Shown: positions 24,273-36,565 of the stretch, in pieces
Position numbering within the stretch: position 1 is the first letter of the stretch
Layout: each line of letters opens with the position of its first letter
From: Cavenderia fasciculata
Taxonomy: Eukaryota > Evosea > Eumycetozoa > Acytosteliales > Cavenderiaceae
Direction of reading: 5' to 3'
Assembly (NCBI RefSeq): GCF_000203815.1
Contig: NW_004457624.1
Coordinates: 806,001-870,000, forward strand
Length of the DNA stretch: 64,000 nt
Translations under genes and position numbers: made by a program
Notes under the pieces: generated by a model
The model's database searches: none
The model's input: the letters and a program-made list of their open reading frames with translations, nothing else
What the model was told of the DNA's origin: nothing

Positions 24273-26727
24273 TTAATCACCTTTCTTTTCTAATTTTGAA
24301 GCTCTCTTTTTCTCCTTTTCTCTCTTTCTTTCATTCTTTCGTTCCATGATTCTTTCAAGTTCGGCGAGATCAATCTTGGGCAATGATTTGAACACTTCAA
24401 AGATTTCATTGATTTCGTCACCTTGGTCGGTGTAGAAGAGCTTACGTGTTGGATTGATCAGATCACCAATGAGAAAACTAAACGAGTCTTCGCGATAGGT
24501 AAAGCCAGACACCTCTTCAATGGCCCATTGGTCTAGATCCTTTTCCATCTTTTCGTCAAACTGCACAATCATCGTCTGATTGATACCAATCCAAGAGATG
24601 GGCCCTTGGTTTCGTTTGAGGTAGACACTAAACCAAGTTGTACCGCTGTATGGCAGTGTGGAGAAATCCTCGAGGTACGAGGTGAGGGCGAGTTGTGGGG
24701 CAATGTTGAGAGGGACCAATTGAGAGTGGGTCTTGTTGATATCGTGTGCCCAATCAGAGAGCGACTTTTGGTTGATGAGTGTGGCAGGTATGCAAAGGGC
24801 GACTGTCTCTTCAGAGATGAGTGGACACTCTGGGTTGTAGTCTCCCTCTTGTGCTTGTAGTTGGTAGGCTGCCAACTTGAGCGCTCTCTCGCTGGTCATA
24901 CCCGGTGTCTTGCCGGCCAACACGTCGTGTACGCACTGGTAAAACATGAGCTCGAGCATCGAGTTGCTCATCGAATAGGATGTGTGGGGGATCCACAACT
25001 TGCGCAAGAGAACCAATCGACCGACGATAGGCGTCTCGTCTGTCTTTTTCGACTTTTTCTCCATGTCTTCAAAGAGCTTGATGACGTCGGCCAGCTTCTC
25101 GTGATCCTTGATAAACTGCTCCTTGCCATTCCACTCCTTGTAGATGGCAAACTCCTTCCAATAGGTGACATCGAGACGTTCAGTCAAGATCATCTTGAGT
25201 GCTTCGTGTGCCGTCGTCGAGGGACCAATCTCGATTTGTCGTGGTGGACCGTTGGCCAAATGGATCTTGATCACCATGCTTCTGTTTTCCTTGGCTGCAT
25301 GTGTCTCTTTTTTTTGATGGACCATACAATCTCGGTCCTTTGAGTGATGTCGCTTGCAATTTAACAATACACTGTTTGGTGTATTTATTCTCCAATGCCG
25401 CTAAAAATTGTCTAATATATGGGAAAAACTCGGCAGTTGCTGGGAAACATCCTGCACATAAACTAAATAATAAAATTCCTTTTCTAGTACCCTCACTAAA
25501 AAAAATAAATCAATTAGTTTATAATTGTCCATAATATTATTATTATTAATTAGCTTTCTTTCTTACCTATTTGGATTCAAGGTTAATTGTCTACAAATAA
25601 AAAAATAAATATCGTCACGTAGTCTTGGCTTATTTATACATCGTTGAATAATATTTTGAAGTAATCTACTTTTACGTTCCTTTGGAGGTAGAGGTATATC
25701 ACCCATATATTTCATAATTTCAATAAATAAATCACCAATATCTTTTTGTATCTCTAATGGTAAATCTGAAATAAATAAATTGGTATCCTAATTAAAAATA
25801 AAAATAAATAAATTAATTAAACAATCAAAAGAAATTTCTTTCTTCTTATTCTTTTTTCTTTTTTCTTTTGACATACAGAACAATTAGGAGTATGTTTTAA
25901 GATATCACCCAATTTAACAGCAGTAATGGAACGATAACGATTGATGGCGTAGGGCATAAGAGGATGCTTGGTATTTTCAACTTGTTTGATATTAAAGATT
26001 GAAGAGTTGGCTTGGTTATCAAAGTGTTTGGCAGACCGACTAGTCTTTTTTTGAGACGATCTTGAAACAACGGGGGTTTCAGACGAGGCACTGGCGGTTG
26101 GTTGTCCAATCAAAATTCTGACGTATTCAAGTGGGAAATTACCGACTACTCCAGTACCTCCATCTTCTTGCTTGACAGTACCAGAACACCAACCAAGATC
26201 ACCACGTTCAGTAATCGTAAGTAGATTACCTTTTTTGAAAGAGAATGGTTCTGATGGGATGGAATAGTCTCTAATGGCAATAGCACACTTGCTGTCAGCA
26301 GACAGATGGGTGATGTATCCGTTGATGAGGACTGCCATTTCCGAGCATTGTGGGGACTGAAGAACGAGATCTTCTTCGTCACCGCCAATTCTCACACTGA
26401 GTGTCTTGCCATCTTGTTCAATATCACATGATGCAATTTGAGAGTATTTATACGTTTCAATGACCTTGAAATTCTTTCTTGGTTTTTGACCAATCAGTAA
26501 TCTAGTCAAACCGATCACTGCATTATTATTATCAATAATCGAATTGTCAACCATTGAACCATCTGGATTCACAGTTACCAATCCATTCGCATTATCAGTA
26601 TTATTATTATTACCTCCACCAGTATTATTATTGTTATTATTATTATTATTATTATCAGAAGAATTAGTATTACTATTATTGTTATTATTATTATTATTAT
26701 TTACATTTGTTGATATACCCCCACTAC

Positions 26728-26758
<31 letters not shown>

Positions 26759-29700
26759 GGTTCCGTTATTATTGTTATTATTATTATTGTTTTCTCCATC
26801 ACCTCTAGGAGTTTTTGGAATATTTGAATCGTCATCTAATAAATACTCATCAATCTTTTTATAATCGATGGCTTGTTTGGAAATGATATGTACACCATTG
26901 ATGTCAATGACGACGTGGAAGCCATCAAATGCACCTCCTGCGATTTCAACCTCACTCCATTGATCTTGCGTACAATCCAAAAAGATGGCACTGCCATAAA
27001 AGGGAAGCGACATTATAAAGTTGACAATAATGCCGCGTAAATCATCCAAAGAAAGGTGTCTAAAGTAGTTTTGATACTCTATGTACTTGGCCTTGACAAT
27101 GTCACTCCATTCACCCATCGAGTGCACCAAGAGCAGCTTCTCGGGGATGTATCGTTGCCAGACATCCGAGTGCGAGTTGGGATTGGAGTTGCAGAGCACG
27201 TCTGTTTGCAGACGCAGTGCAGCCAACTTGGCAAGGTTGTCTTGACTGATTGGCAGATAGCTCTTGGAGATACTCTTGATGAGCTGATGGTACAGGATGT
27301 GCTGGTCAAAGTTGCTCGTGATCGGTTTGGACGGTTTGAGGTAGAGTTGGATCTTGAAGCAAAACTGGAACGGCTCCAATGAGATGACCTCGCTGTTGGG
27401 TGTGCCGTGCGACAAGTTGTAGAGGTTGACCGACTGGTAGTAGTACTCCCACTTGGAGACAACGTCCATGATAAACTCGTTCTTTCGCAGCGAGCGCTCC
27501 TTGTTTTTAAAGATCTCATAGACGGATGCCACGTGCACGTTGGTGCGCAGCCCGGCCATCTTGGTGAGTCGCTCGGTCACCTCGCCAGCCGTCGTCGTCG
27601 AGTCCACCTCGACATGCTCTCCGACATCGTCGGGGAACTGGAAGAGCACACGCAGCATCACTTTGGTGCGCACAGCCTCAATCTCGCTCTCGATTGGCGG
27701 ATACGACCGTGGACCTAGTCGCGATATGTTTTCGAGCCGGTTGAACGAGATTTGGGCAAAGCCATCGTCATCGGGGTCCGATCGATGCAGCAAGAAGCTG
27801 CTAATATACTTGAGCAGACGCTGGTTGGGCGGGAACGACCCGCAGCAAATCGACAGCAGCTCCCAGCCGCGGATCTTGTTCTCGCGCTTGGGGTGGCGTG
27901 TGATCTGCTTGACCAGCTGGCAGTAGACCTCGTCGCGCAGGTCGATGTGCTCGAGTGCCGTCTTGACAATGTAGATGGCGGTTGATGCCAGGGACTTTTT
28001 GCGCTCTTGGTCGCCCATGTACATGAGGATGTGGTTGAATATCTCGAGCGACAGCTTCTCAAGGTTGGCGTCGTTGAACTTGTGCAAGGGGGACGACAAC
28101 TTCTTGGCAAACGATACAAGCATGTCATAGGTGACATTACGCTTGCGGATCAGCGACTTTTTGCTGCGCTGCTCAAAGTTTTGCTTGGCATAGTCGATAA
28201 AGAGAAACTCTTCGGCATCTGATTCCTTGACAATGATCGACTTGCTACGACGACGCGGAGATAGAACGTTGGCAAAATGTGCGTTGATCAGCGGCATTGA
28301 CGTCGTGGCCTTGTAGATGGGCAGCTGGGGTGGGGGGATCGGCTCGGTCTTTTTAGGTGCACCGCCAAGTGACGAATAGGTACGCGACAGCGACGACGGT
28401 GTCTTGACACTAGGCGACGTCGATGGGAAATAAACAAATGCTGGGAACTTGGCACGTGGTGACACGGATGACAGACGTGGCGATACTGGGTTGACGATCG
28501 GTTGTCCTTTACCCGGCGACACTGGTTCGCTGAGCTTGTTCCCCAATGCCACGGCAGTACTATTGCTAAAGTTGTTTGCACTAATCGCACGACTATTTAA
28601 ATTGAGTGAGTATGTTCGACTGCGTCCCTGTTGTTGCTGAGGGGCTGTTCCACTTGGACCCGGTGAAGAGGAGGAGGAGATTGATATAGATGGTGACGAT
28701 GAAGATATCTGTTGTTGCTCTCTTGGCGATGTACCAGTACTTGATTTGATAACAATCGGTTGTTGTTTGGCATGATCGTTTGAATTGACATTGACCGACA
28801 ACCCAGAAGGGTTTTTTGATGAAGATGGACGAGAGCCACCATGGTGATCAAAAATATTAAGTGGAGGAGGTTTGGATTTCTGTTTAGAAGTCGATGATGA
28901 TGAAGAGGATGACGACTCTACAGTGGAATTAAATACAGGTGAAGGATGTTGTTGTTGTTGTTGTTGAGTGTCTTTTTTAGGAGAGACTGGTGGAGAGTAG
29001 GGAGGTGACGAGTCGGAAGGGGTGGTGGAACTCGGTGAGGAGATGGGGGTGAGACTGGGTGAGGGATGTTGCTCCTTTCGCGTGCCGATCATCAAGGGTG
29101 GAACTCCGCGCGACGACGATGGACGAACAAAGGGTTTAGTGGGCGTAGTAGAGGTTGGCGTAGTAGGTTCTTTACCATCGGCCCTAAAATCAGAAAAGAA
29201 TCTTACTTCCTTTCTCTTTGATTGGTGGTGACTAGTAGTAGTATGTTGTTGGGAACCACCACCACCACCAACCTGTAATGAAGTAGCGGTACTTTGATGG
29301 TGATGGTGATGGTTATGATGGTGATGGTGATGATGATGGTCGTGAAGAATGGCTCCTCCATCTCTATGATCTTTGTTTTGGTGCATGTAAAACATGGTGG
29401 GAGATGTGGGAGGAGTAGAACAGGGTGAATTATTTACAATGAGCGATGGCGGCATCACGGGTGGTGTAGGGGTGAGGATGGTGGTGGGGGTGTCGGCTGC
29501 GACTAGCGCCAGCTGGCTATTGTACACTTGCAGCTGGCCGACATAGTCGATGGCCAGCAACCCACGCATACTAGACTGCAGCGCGACAGCCGCTCGCTTT
29601 AAACGCAGATATCGTACACGCTGGATAATCATACGCGCAAACGACTCGAGAATGATGATGGCCTGGCGGATCGACAGGTAGCGACGTTGTACCAGCCATC

Positions 29701-32700
29701 GTCGCGCGCATTTTTGAAAGACGACAATCGCCTGCTTCTTGGCCAAATATATCTTGCGCTGGCGGTACATTCTCCAGGTCTTTTGGATGACGATCGAGCT
29801 GCGATAGCGACGTTTCTGTCGCTCAACCTCGAGCAATTGTCCAAGAGCATATCGAAAGTAAAACTTTAATCCTCCCGGATGCAAAATGGGAAAGACCAAC
29901 GTATCAAATTGAATGCCATTCTCTTTCATCTTGTCCAACAGTCCCTTGGACGGATCCTGTTTAAAGAATGGGAATCTTTCATAGAATATAGTTTTGGGAT
30001 AGGATGTTGTAAAACCAAGTTTTTGGATCCTCGTACTTTCCACAAGCAGTGCCGTTTTAATTTGTTCATTTACAATCTTTGAATCAAATTGATTTGGCAT
30101 CTTTTTGGAATTTGGTCTTAAACATTTAATAAAATGAAAGTTTGCATTTGGTGGTAATGATTTAATAATTGATAATGGTGATCTCTAAAATAAATAAATA
30201 AAAAAAAAAAACAAATATTAATATTATATTATATGATTTGATTTGATTTAATATATATATATTAAATATATTTACTCTTGAAGTTTTGATAGCAGTATTG
30301 GTATTATCAGAAAATGATTTGATGATTGAACCTTTGTAGAGATTTGATGATTTCTGATAGATTTCATCACGATTCTTTTGAATAAATCCTTTTGTATCAT
30401 AAAACATGGTTCCAAAAAAGTGTTCAACACCAAATTTCTTTTGTTTCATATAATACAAATGATGTTTACCAAGGAATAAATTTAATTTCTCAAGGAATAC
30501 ACCATCATTTGATTTTTCATTTTTTGATTCTTGATCTAATAAATTTACAATCTAAATAAATAAATAAATCAAATTAATAAAATAATTCTTTTTTTTTAAA
30601 TCTTTTTCTATATTTTTTTTTACCTTTTCTAATAAACCTAAAGATTCAGCATTATCTTTATAATTTATAGTATTCCAATTAATTCTTTCCTTTCTATATT
30701 CATCTTGTTCGTTTTTCAAAATATTTTGAATATAGATTTGTTGGAGTTGTTCTTCCAAAAAGTTGATAGAGAATTGTTCGTAGCCGTTGAGTTGGGTATT
30801 CTCTTGTCCAAATAGATCCAAGAGGCCAATGATATGGTCGTGACTTTCAGGTGACAACTTGAGGTTGAGTATATCGACAATCCATTGAAATAGATTAGTA
30901 TACAATGATTTGGCAAGAGAATCACGATTTTCAATAGCTTCCTGCATAGTTGTATTCTTATCAGGTATAAAGATTAATTCCAATTTTGATTGATCATATG
31001 AAATTGAATTTGCAATAGTTTCTAAATCTAAAGATAAATTTAAATAAGTAAAGATGGATAAAGTATAGAGTGTTTTGACTTTCTTTCTCTACATACATTG
31101 TCTATCTTTAATATCAGCTTTTGTTTTGGTTTGAGTAAAATTAAGGTTTCCAAGATTAATGATAAATGCCAATGTTCTAAAGATGAGGTCGGTGTGATAA
31201 GATGTAAAATCAAAGAAACTAAATGCCATTCTGAGTCTTTCAAAATTCTTTTGATCGTCGATTTCATCCACTGCAAATAGTCCACCTTGGCAGAGATAGT
31301 GATAGGTGTTGATATCACTTAGGCCATAGAGCTGCTTTTCCTCTTCCGTAGTTCCCATTAAAAATTGATAAAATATATGAAAGTTTCTTTCCCATTTGTT
31401 ATGATAGGTTACTCTTGATTCATCTAAAAAATAATTATAAATTCTTGCTCCTTTTATATCACCATATGAACTATAATAAATTTCAATATATTTTCCCTAA
31501 AGTAAAAAAAATAATATTATTAATATCTAATGTATATATATAAACTAATGTTAAGTCTCTCTCTCTATGAACATACAAATCTTGAAGAATTAAAATTTGA
31601 AGCAGTTATACAATGTCCAAAAGATTCCAAGATTGGACCAGATTCTAAAATTAGATTTTCAATATTTGTACGTTTATGACTTGGAGTAGTTCCCAATAAA
31701 CATTGAATAATCAATTTGTTATTCTCTGATTTACCACTACCACTTTCACCACTATAAATATAATCAATAACAATATCAATATTAATTAGTAATTCATTCA
31801 TATGAGGGAGATAGTAGTACTATACTATCAACTATAAAATAATGTATCTTACCAAATACAAATAACTTGATTTCTATGAAAATCAATCATATCTAGATAA
31901 GAGTTTTCAGCAACAGAGAATAGATGGGGTGGTAATCTAATACCATTTCTCTGTTTATAGATATTGAGTATTTCAGTTGTATAAATACCAAGTTTTTGAT
32001 AAGGATTAATTGATACTAAAATAGGTCCAATATTGGTCTAAAAAAAAAAAGTAAAGGGGAATCATAAGTATGAACATATTTTCTTTGAGATTGGTATCCA
32101 AGATACATACATAAATAATATTCTTTTTAAATCTAATTTGTAAATTATTAACCAAACTATCTTCATCGGTTTCTTTCATTTCAGATAGATCATCTTGTCC
32201 AACCTTATTTCTTTCCAACATTGATAATGTTTCAAGTCTCTTTTTCTCTTTACTATTGTTATTGTTTGTAGTATTATTCGTATTATTATTATTAAAGTTA
32301 TTATTACTATTATTACTCGTATTATTACTATTATTATTATTATTATTATTATTCCCTCCTCCAGTAATGATATCTTTAAGATTGGTAATACTTGGGCTGT
32401 GTGGAATCAACCCTCCAGTCTTTTTGTCCTTCTTCTTTTTTTTGGTCTTGTCGTTCATGATAATGGTGCTTCCACCACCACTACTACCACTACCACCACC
32501 ACTATTGTTGTTACTGGTCGATGTAGTTGATATAGACGTGTTGGATGGCAGAAAAGGGATGTAAGACGATGACGATGATGATGATGAGGATGGGGTAAGA
32601 GAAGAAGCGGCAGTCGAGTATGATGTTGTCGTGGTCGTGGTTGATATACTTGGTGATACTGATGAAGGCGAAGTCGGTGCCCTTATCTTTAAAAGTACTG

Positions 32701-32795
32701 TCGATGATGAATTTGAGGAAGATGAAGTTGATGATAATGGAGGTGATGATATTTCATTATTATTATTATAATTGTTATTACTATTGTTATTACTA

Positions 32796-32830
<35 letters not shown>

Positions 32831-32986
32831 TGATGGAGGAGAGGAGAGTGATCTAGCCAACAAACCAAATATTGAAGTTGATATTGGTGGAGCTGATTGA
32901 TGATGCTGTTGTTGTTGTTGCTGTTGTTGATCATTGTCTCCTCCACCTCCTCCTCCTACATTAATCGGTTTACTAGGATGATACAT
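24273..32986 (-). CDS. MyTH4-FERM myosin (motor, IQ, MyTH4-FERM, SH3, MyTH4-FERM), class VII-like
   Basis: Nine exons: 32986-32111, 32037-31853, 31751-31577, 31496-31097, 31027-30624, 30551-30276, 30184-25877, 25787-25567, 25495-24273; about 2688 residues. A 270-residue Asn/Ser/Gly-rich extension precedes the motor. The motor shows P-loop GESGSGKSE (about residue 354), switch I NSSRFGK split by an intron, switch II DLFGQE (usual DIxGFE), and HFIKCLRPN before the converter. Then come IQ motifs ([27 protein letters not shown]), a 500-residue Ser/Pro/His/Gln linker, MyTH4-FERM with a poly-Asn insert in the F3 lobe, an SH3 ([19 protein letters not shown]) and a second MyTH4-FERM. This is the layout of dictyostelid MyoI (myosin VII) and MyoG, which act in filopodia, adhesion and chemotaxis; I cannot decide between them. 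A run of eight A (25308-25315) shifts the frame in the second MyTH4; see findings. Confidence 0.92.
26580..26800 (-). repeat. Asn-codon (AAT/ATT) microsatellite inside myosin FERM domain
   Basis: Several runs of ATT trinucleotide (AAT on the coding strand) encode roughly 60 Asn with Gly/Ser interruptions between the F3 strands of the first FERM domain. Length polymorphism is expected. Similar triplet runs encode Asn tracts in the N-terminal extension around 32270-32350 and 32755-32830. Confidence 0.8.
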
Positions 32987-33658
32987 TCTCTTTCTCTCCC
33001 GAAAGAGTGTTACTCAGAGGAGTAGTAGGATTACTGTGCAACAAGAAGCTTCTGTCTTGATGTACTACTATATATAAATATATAACTTTTTAAAAAGAGG
33101 AGAGACTGAGAATGAACTAGTGCACTAACTATAAATATATTATATGATATTATAAATATATATTACTCTTATTCGATTGATCGATATTATATCGAATCGG
33201 TTGTTGTTGTTGCTTCTATCTCAATGAATAAAGAGTATATTCTTGTTGTTTGGTGAGGTGTATAATGTATGTGATGGTTGAAAGCTGAGGTCTGCAGAGC
33301 TATTATTAAAAAATTTCACAAAAAAAAAAAACCATCACACAAAGAGATTGGTCTGGTCAAATCCTCAAGGTTGGGTTTTTTTTTTCGCGCGATTACAACG
33401 AACGATAACAGTTTGATCAAACAAACTCGACAAAAGTCTTTGAATAGGGACCGTCCCTATTTATATTATAGTATGATAGTTTTAGTTTATACTCAAGAAA
33501 AGAGATCATTTTTAAAAAAAAAGAGATAAATAAATAATTCCGCTCTAGAATTTATTTGAAAAAGAATATAATTATGATTGGTTATGGGGGGATTATTAAG
33601 TATACATATAAACAAAAGTTGGGTTTGATTGATAAAAAAACAGGGTTGAGTTTTTGAT
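32987..33658. promoter_or_regulatory. Upstream region of the myosin gene
   Basis: The 672 bp between the myosin start and the 3' end of the CUE gene are AT-rich, with TATA-like tracts (TATATAAATATATAAC near 33070-33085). Two small perfect palindromes occur: TTCGCGCGA-type DNA near 33380, and GGGACCGTCCC at 33448-33458. No convincing ORF is present. Confidence 0.45.
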
Positions 33659-35830
33659 TTAAGGAGTAATTACAAATTTGTTGGAAGTCTTGAAAGTGGT
33701 GTAACGACCGACAGAGGCAGAGAAGAAACGAACTTCATAGTTGCCGGGCTTGTCGGGGGCAGTAAATGTAATGATACCATTACCGGTGGTCGAGTTGGTG
33801 TAGGTCGAGTAGAGATAGTTTTTGTTGTTTTCATCGGCGAGGGCAAAGAGGCCAATCCAGTCACTGGTCGATGGGACGACCGTGTTGACGGAATACTCAA
33901 TCTTGATTTCGTCGCCCTTGCAGACGATGGGTGTCAACACCTCGATCTTGTCCATATCGACAATCTCAAAGGTGGCGATAGCTTGCTCGTTGTATTTGGT
34001 GGGGCTGACAAAATAACGCACTTGGTATTGTCCGGGTGTGCGTGGGCTCTTGAATACGGCAGTACCCGATGCCGAGGCATAGACCATAGCAACATACTTT
34101 TTGTTACGGGCCGACTTGGTGTAGAGGCCGATCCAGTCGGATGCAGAGTGTGTAGAGGCAGGGTCGACCTTGTAAGTGACGTGAATCTCGTCGCCGAGTA
34201 CGTGGGCAGTCAACGACACGGATGGACCAATCTTGACCGACGAACTCGTGACGAGCATGTCGTAACGGTTGGTAAAGAGACGTGCTTCATAGTGTCCCGG
34301 AATAATACCTGGGAAGTTGACAGAACCAGTATTACCAATGATTGTGTTGTAGGTGAGGTAACGGTCGTGCTTTGGTTGATGTGTGGGGAAGATACCGACC
34401 CAACAACTGGCATGCACCTGACCAGCGAGATCGTACGACACGATAATCTCATTCAACTGTTCAACACGGAGTGTCACCGAAATGGTCTGATTCGACACGA
34501 GGTTGCTGAGCTCGGTCTCGCGTTGCTCGCGAATCTTGAGTTCCTCCTCGAGTGCGCGTGTGCGGTCGGCTTCCTCATTCTTGAGACGTTCAATTTGCTC
34601 GAGTTTCTGTTGGTAGGCGAGTTCCTTGCATGCTTGCTCTTCCTCCAATGCTTTGAGACGTGCTTCTTGGGCAGCCATCTTCTCGGCCTGGATTTGCATA
34701 CGCTCCATGTGTGAGCGCAACAACTTTTCTTCTTGTTCCTTGCTGGCGCGTTCTTGCTCGAGCTTGATCTTGCGTTCCTGGGCAGCCAATTCTTGTCCCA
34801 ATTTCTCGCGTTCCAACTCGAGTTGCTTCTTGAGTTCCTGGGCAGCCATTTGTTGCTTGGCAACCTCACGCTCGCGCTCGAATCTCTCTTGCTCGAGTGC
34901 CTTGCGCTCACGCTCGATCATGAGCTTGGTCTGCTTGTCAGCTTCCTCACGCTCCTTGGCTGCGCGCTCCTGCTCGTATCTAGCAACTGCTTCCTTTTCA
35001 ATACGCTGTTTCTCGGCACGAGCTTGATGCATCTTTTCAATGGCAGCTTGTTCGCGAGCCTGTTTCTCCAAGGCGGCGTCGAGTTCCTCGGCAGCGCGTC
35101 TCTCTTGTGCCAACTTTTCTTGACGCATAATCTCGTAACGCAAAAACTCTTTCTCTTGGTTCTCCATCTCTACGCGCTTGGCTTGTTCCAACTCGGCGGC
35201 TCTCTTGGCTTGTTCCATCTCGATTCTCTTGGCTTGCTCCAACTCTGCTTTTTTAATCTGCTCCAATTCGGCCGATCTAATGACTTGCTCCAAATTCTCT
35301 TGTTCACGAGCCTGCTTTTCCTTGAGCAGATCCAATCGTTGACGCATCTTTTCTCGTTCCATTCTTTCTCTTTCCATACGTTCCAATGCACGCTTTTGTT
35401 CTTCGAGTGCGGGGTCAGGTGCGTTCAAATTCTTGAGTGCTTGTACGGTTTGGTCGACGTTGCCACCAGTAGCTTGGTAGACATCAAAAATGGTCGATTG
35501 GTTGACATCAAACTTGGCTCCACCCATCATATCTGTCACTTGTTTAACTACTTGTTGTTGACTTGGTTTGGGTTGTGCCGATGGTGCTGTTGGTCTCTGT
35601 TGTTGTTGTTGTTGTGGATATACTGGTCTCTGTGAAAGGGGTGCTGGTGCTGGTTGTTTTGGTGGTAGAGACGTTGGTTGTGGCTTGGGTGCTTCCATCT
35701 CTGACAATGCAGCAGCTGCATTTTCAAAGTTATTATTATTATCTTTTAATACCTGTCCCACCGTATCTCTATCAAACAATGTAAAGATATCTATTAAAGC
35801 TGAAATCTTGGTTTCAATATCGTCTGCCAT
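33659..35830 (-). CDS. CUE/UBA-like, coiled-coil protein with three SKICH-like C-terminal repeats
   Basis: A single exon of 723 residues. The N-terminus has a CUE-like three-helix unit (IETKISALIDIFTLFDRDTV, LKDNNNNFENAAAALSEM), which in known proteins binds ubiquitin. A Pro/Gln linker leads to a second similar unit (STIFDVYQATGGNVDQTVQAL). Residues about 140-450 form a long charged coiled coil rich in ERMERER, EQAKR and QEL repeats. The C-terminal 270 residues hold three beta-rich repeats with the signature SDWIGL(Y/F) and PGxYxxRxF, the second and third clearest (residues about 545-635 and 635-723). This signature resembles the SKICH/Ig-like fold of autophagy and TBK1-adaptor proteins. No catalytic motif is seen. 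A ubiquitin-binding scaffold is a reasonable inference; no gene name can be given. Confidence 0.85.
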   Translation of the reverse strand: MADDIETKISALIDIFTLFDRDTVGQVLKDNNNNFENAAAALSEMEAPKPQPTSLPPKQPAPAPLSQRPVYPQQQQQQRPTAPSAQPKPSQQQVVKQVTDMMGGAKFDVNQSTIFDVYQATGGNVDQTVQALKNLNAPDPALEEQKRALERMERERMEREKMRQRLDLLKEKQAREQENLEQVIRSAELEQIKKAELEQAKRIEMEQAKRAAELEQAKRVEMENQEKEFLRYEIMRQEKLAQERRAAEELDAALEKQAREQAAIEKMHQARAEKQRIEKEAVARYEQERAAKEREEADKQTKLMIERERKALEQERFEREREVAKQQMAAQELKKQLELEREKLGQELAAQERKIKLEQERASKEQEEKLLRSHMERMQIQAEKMAAQEARLKALEEEQACKELAYQQKLEQIERLKNEEADRTRALEEELKIREQRETELSNLVSNQTISVTLRVEQLNEIIVSYDLAGQVHASCWVGIFPTHQPKHDRYLTYNTIIGNTGSVNFPGIIPGHYEARLFTNRYDMLVTSSSVKIGPSVSLTAHVLGDEIHVTYKVDPASTHSASDWIGLYTKSARNKKYVAMVYASASGTAVFKSPRTPGQYQVRYFVSPTKYNEQAIATFEIVDMDKIEVLTPIVCKGDEIKIEYSVNTVVPSTSDWIGLFALADENNKNYLYSTYTNSTTGNGIITFTAPDKPGNYEVRFFSASVGRYTTFKTSNKFVITP

Positions 35831-36565
35831 TTTCTATATAATTTATAATCTATAATATATTATTTATATATATCTATCTTTTAATATTATTATTTATATC
35901 TAAATCTATAATCAAATATATATATATATAAAAGTATTGAGTTGAAAGTGTAAGTTGTTGTTGATGTGTTGTACAAGTGTTATTAGATAATATTTGTATT
36001 TGTATTTGCTATCTATCTATCTATCACAACTAAATAAAAATAAAATAACTTTGTACTAGTAGTAGCGTGAGCGAATTAATTAAACCTATTTTTCTACTTT
36101 TTTGGGTCTGAGAAATAAATATTAAATTATTTTTTTTTTGTTTGCAAAGCTTGTCCCTTTGAATCTCAAGAATGAAATGTGCACAGTCACACAGCAGTCA
36201 TAGAATGTGTGCTTGAATGAATGAGTTGGTTGTTGTTCTTTTAAAAACTATCTACTTACAGTTGTAATTTATTATTTCTATTACTCGATTTGTGAAGTAT
36301 TAAGAATGAGGTAGAAATAATGTAAAACAAAGGAACAAGAGGAAGCAGGGAATACCCGTGAGTATATTATTTTTAATTTAATATTTTTTTTTTTATTATC
36401 TCTTTCTTGGTTTTTTTAAACACACACACTCCCACAGACCTTTCACACACCTGTCTCTTGTTGTTGACCGTCTCATATTAATTTGGGATTGGATTGGATT
36501 GGATTTAACAAATACGAATTATTAAATATTATTATTAATTAAAAGTTGTGTCTATCTTGAATTAT
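35831..36565. other. Intergenic, promoter of the CUE gene and 3' end of PrimPol
   Basis: The 735 bp are AT-rich with TATATATATATA near 35920-35930, CTAT repeats near 36010-36025, GTGTGCACAGTCACACAG near 36178-36195, and a GGATT pentamer repeated about four times near 36486-36503. No gene is seen. Confidence 0.5.

Noticed and set aside
26544-26864. Leu-rich frame that could look like a membrane protein
   Set aside because: It is the reverse reading of Asn triplet repeats in the myosin FERM insert.
34733-35635. 300-codon plus-strand frame opposite the CUE gene
   Set aside because: It is Leu/Phe-rich antisense of Glu/Lys/Gln coiled-coil codons; no domain or splice support.
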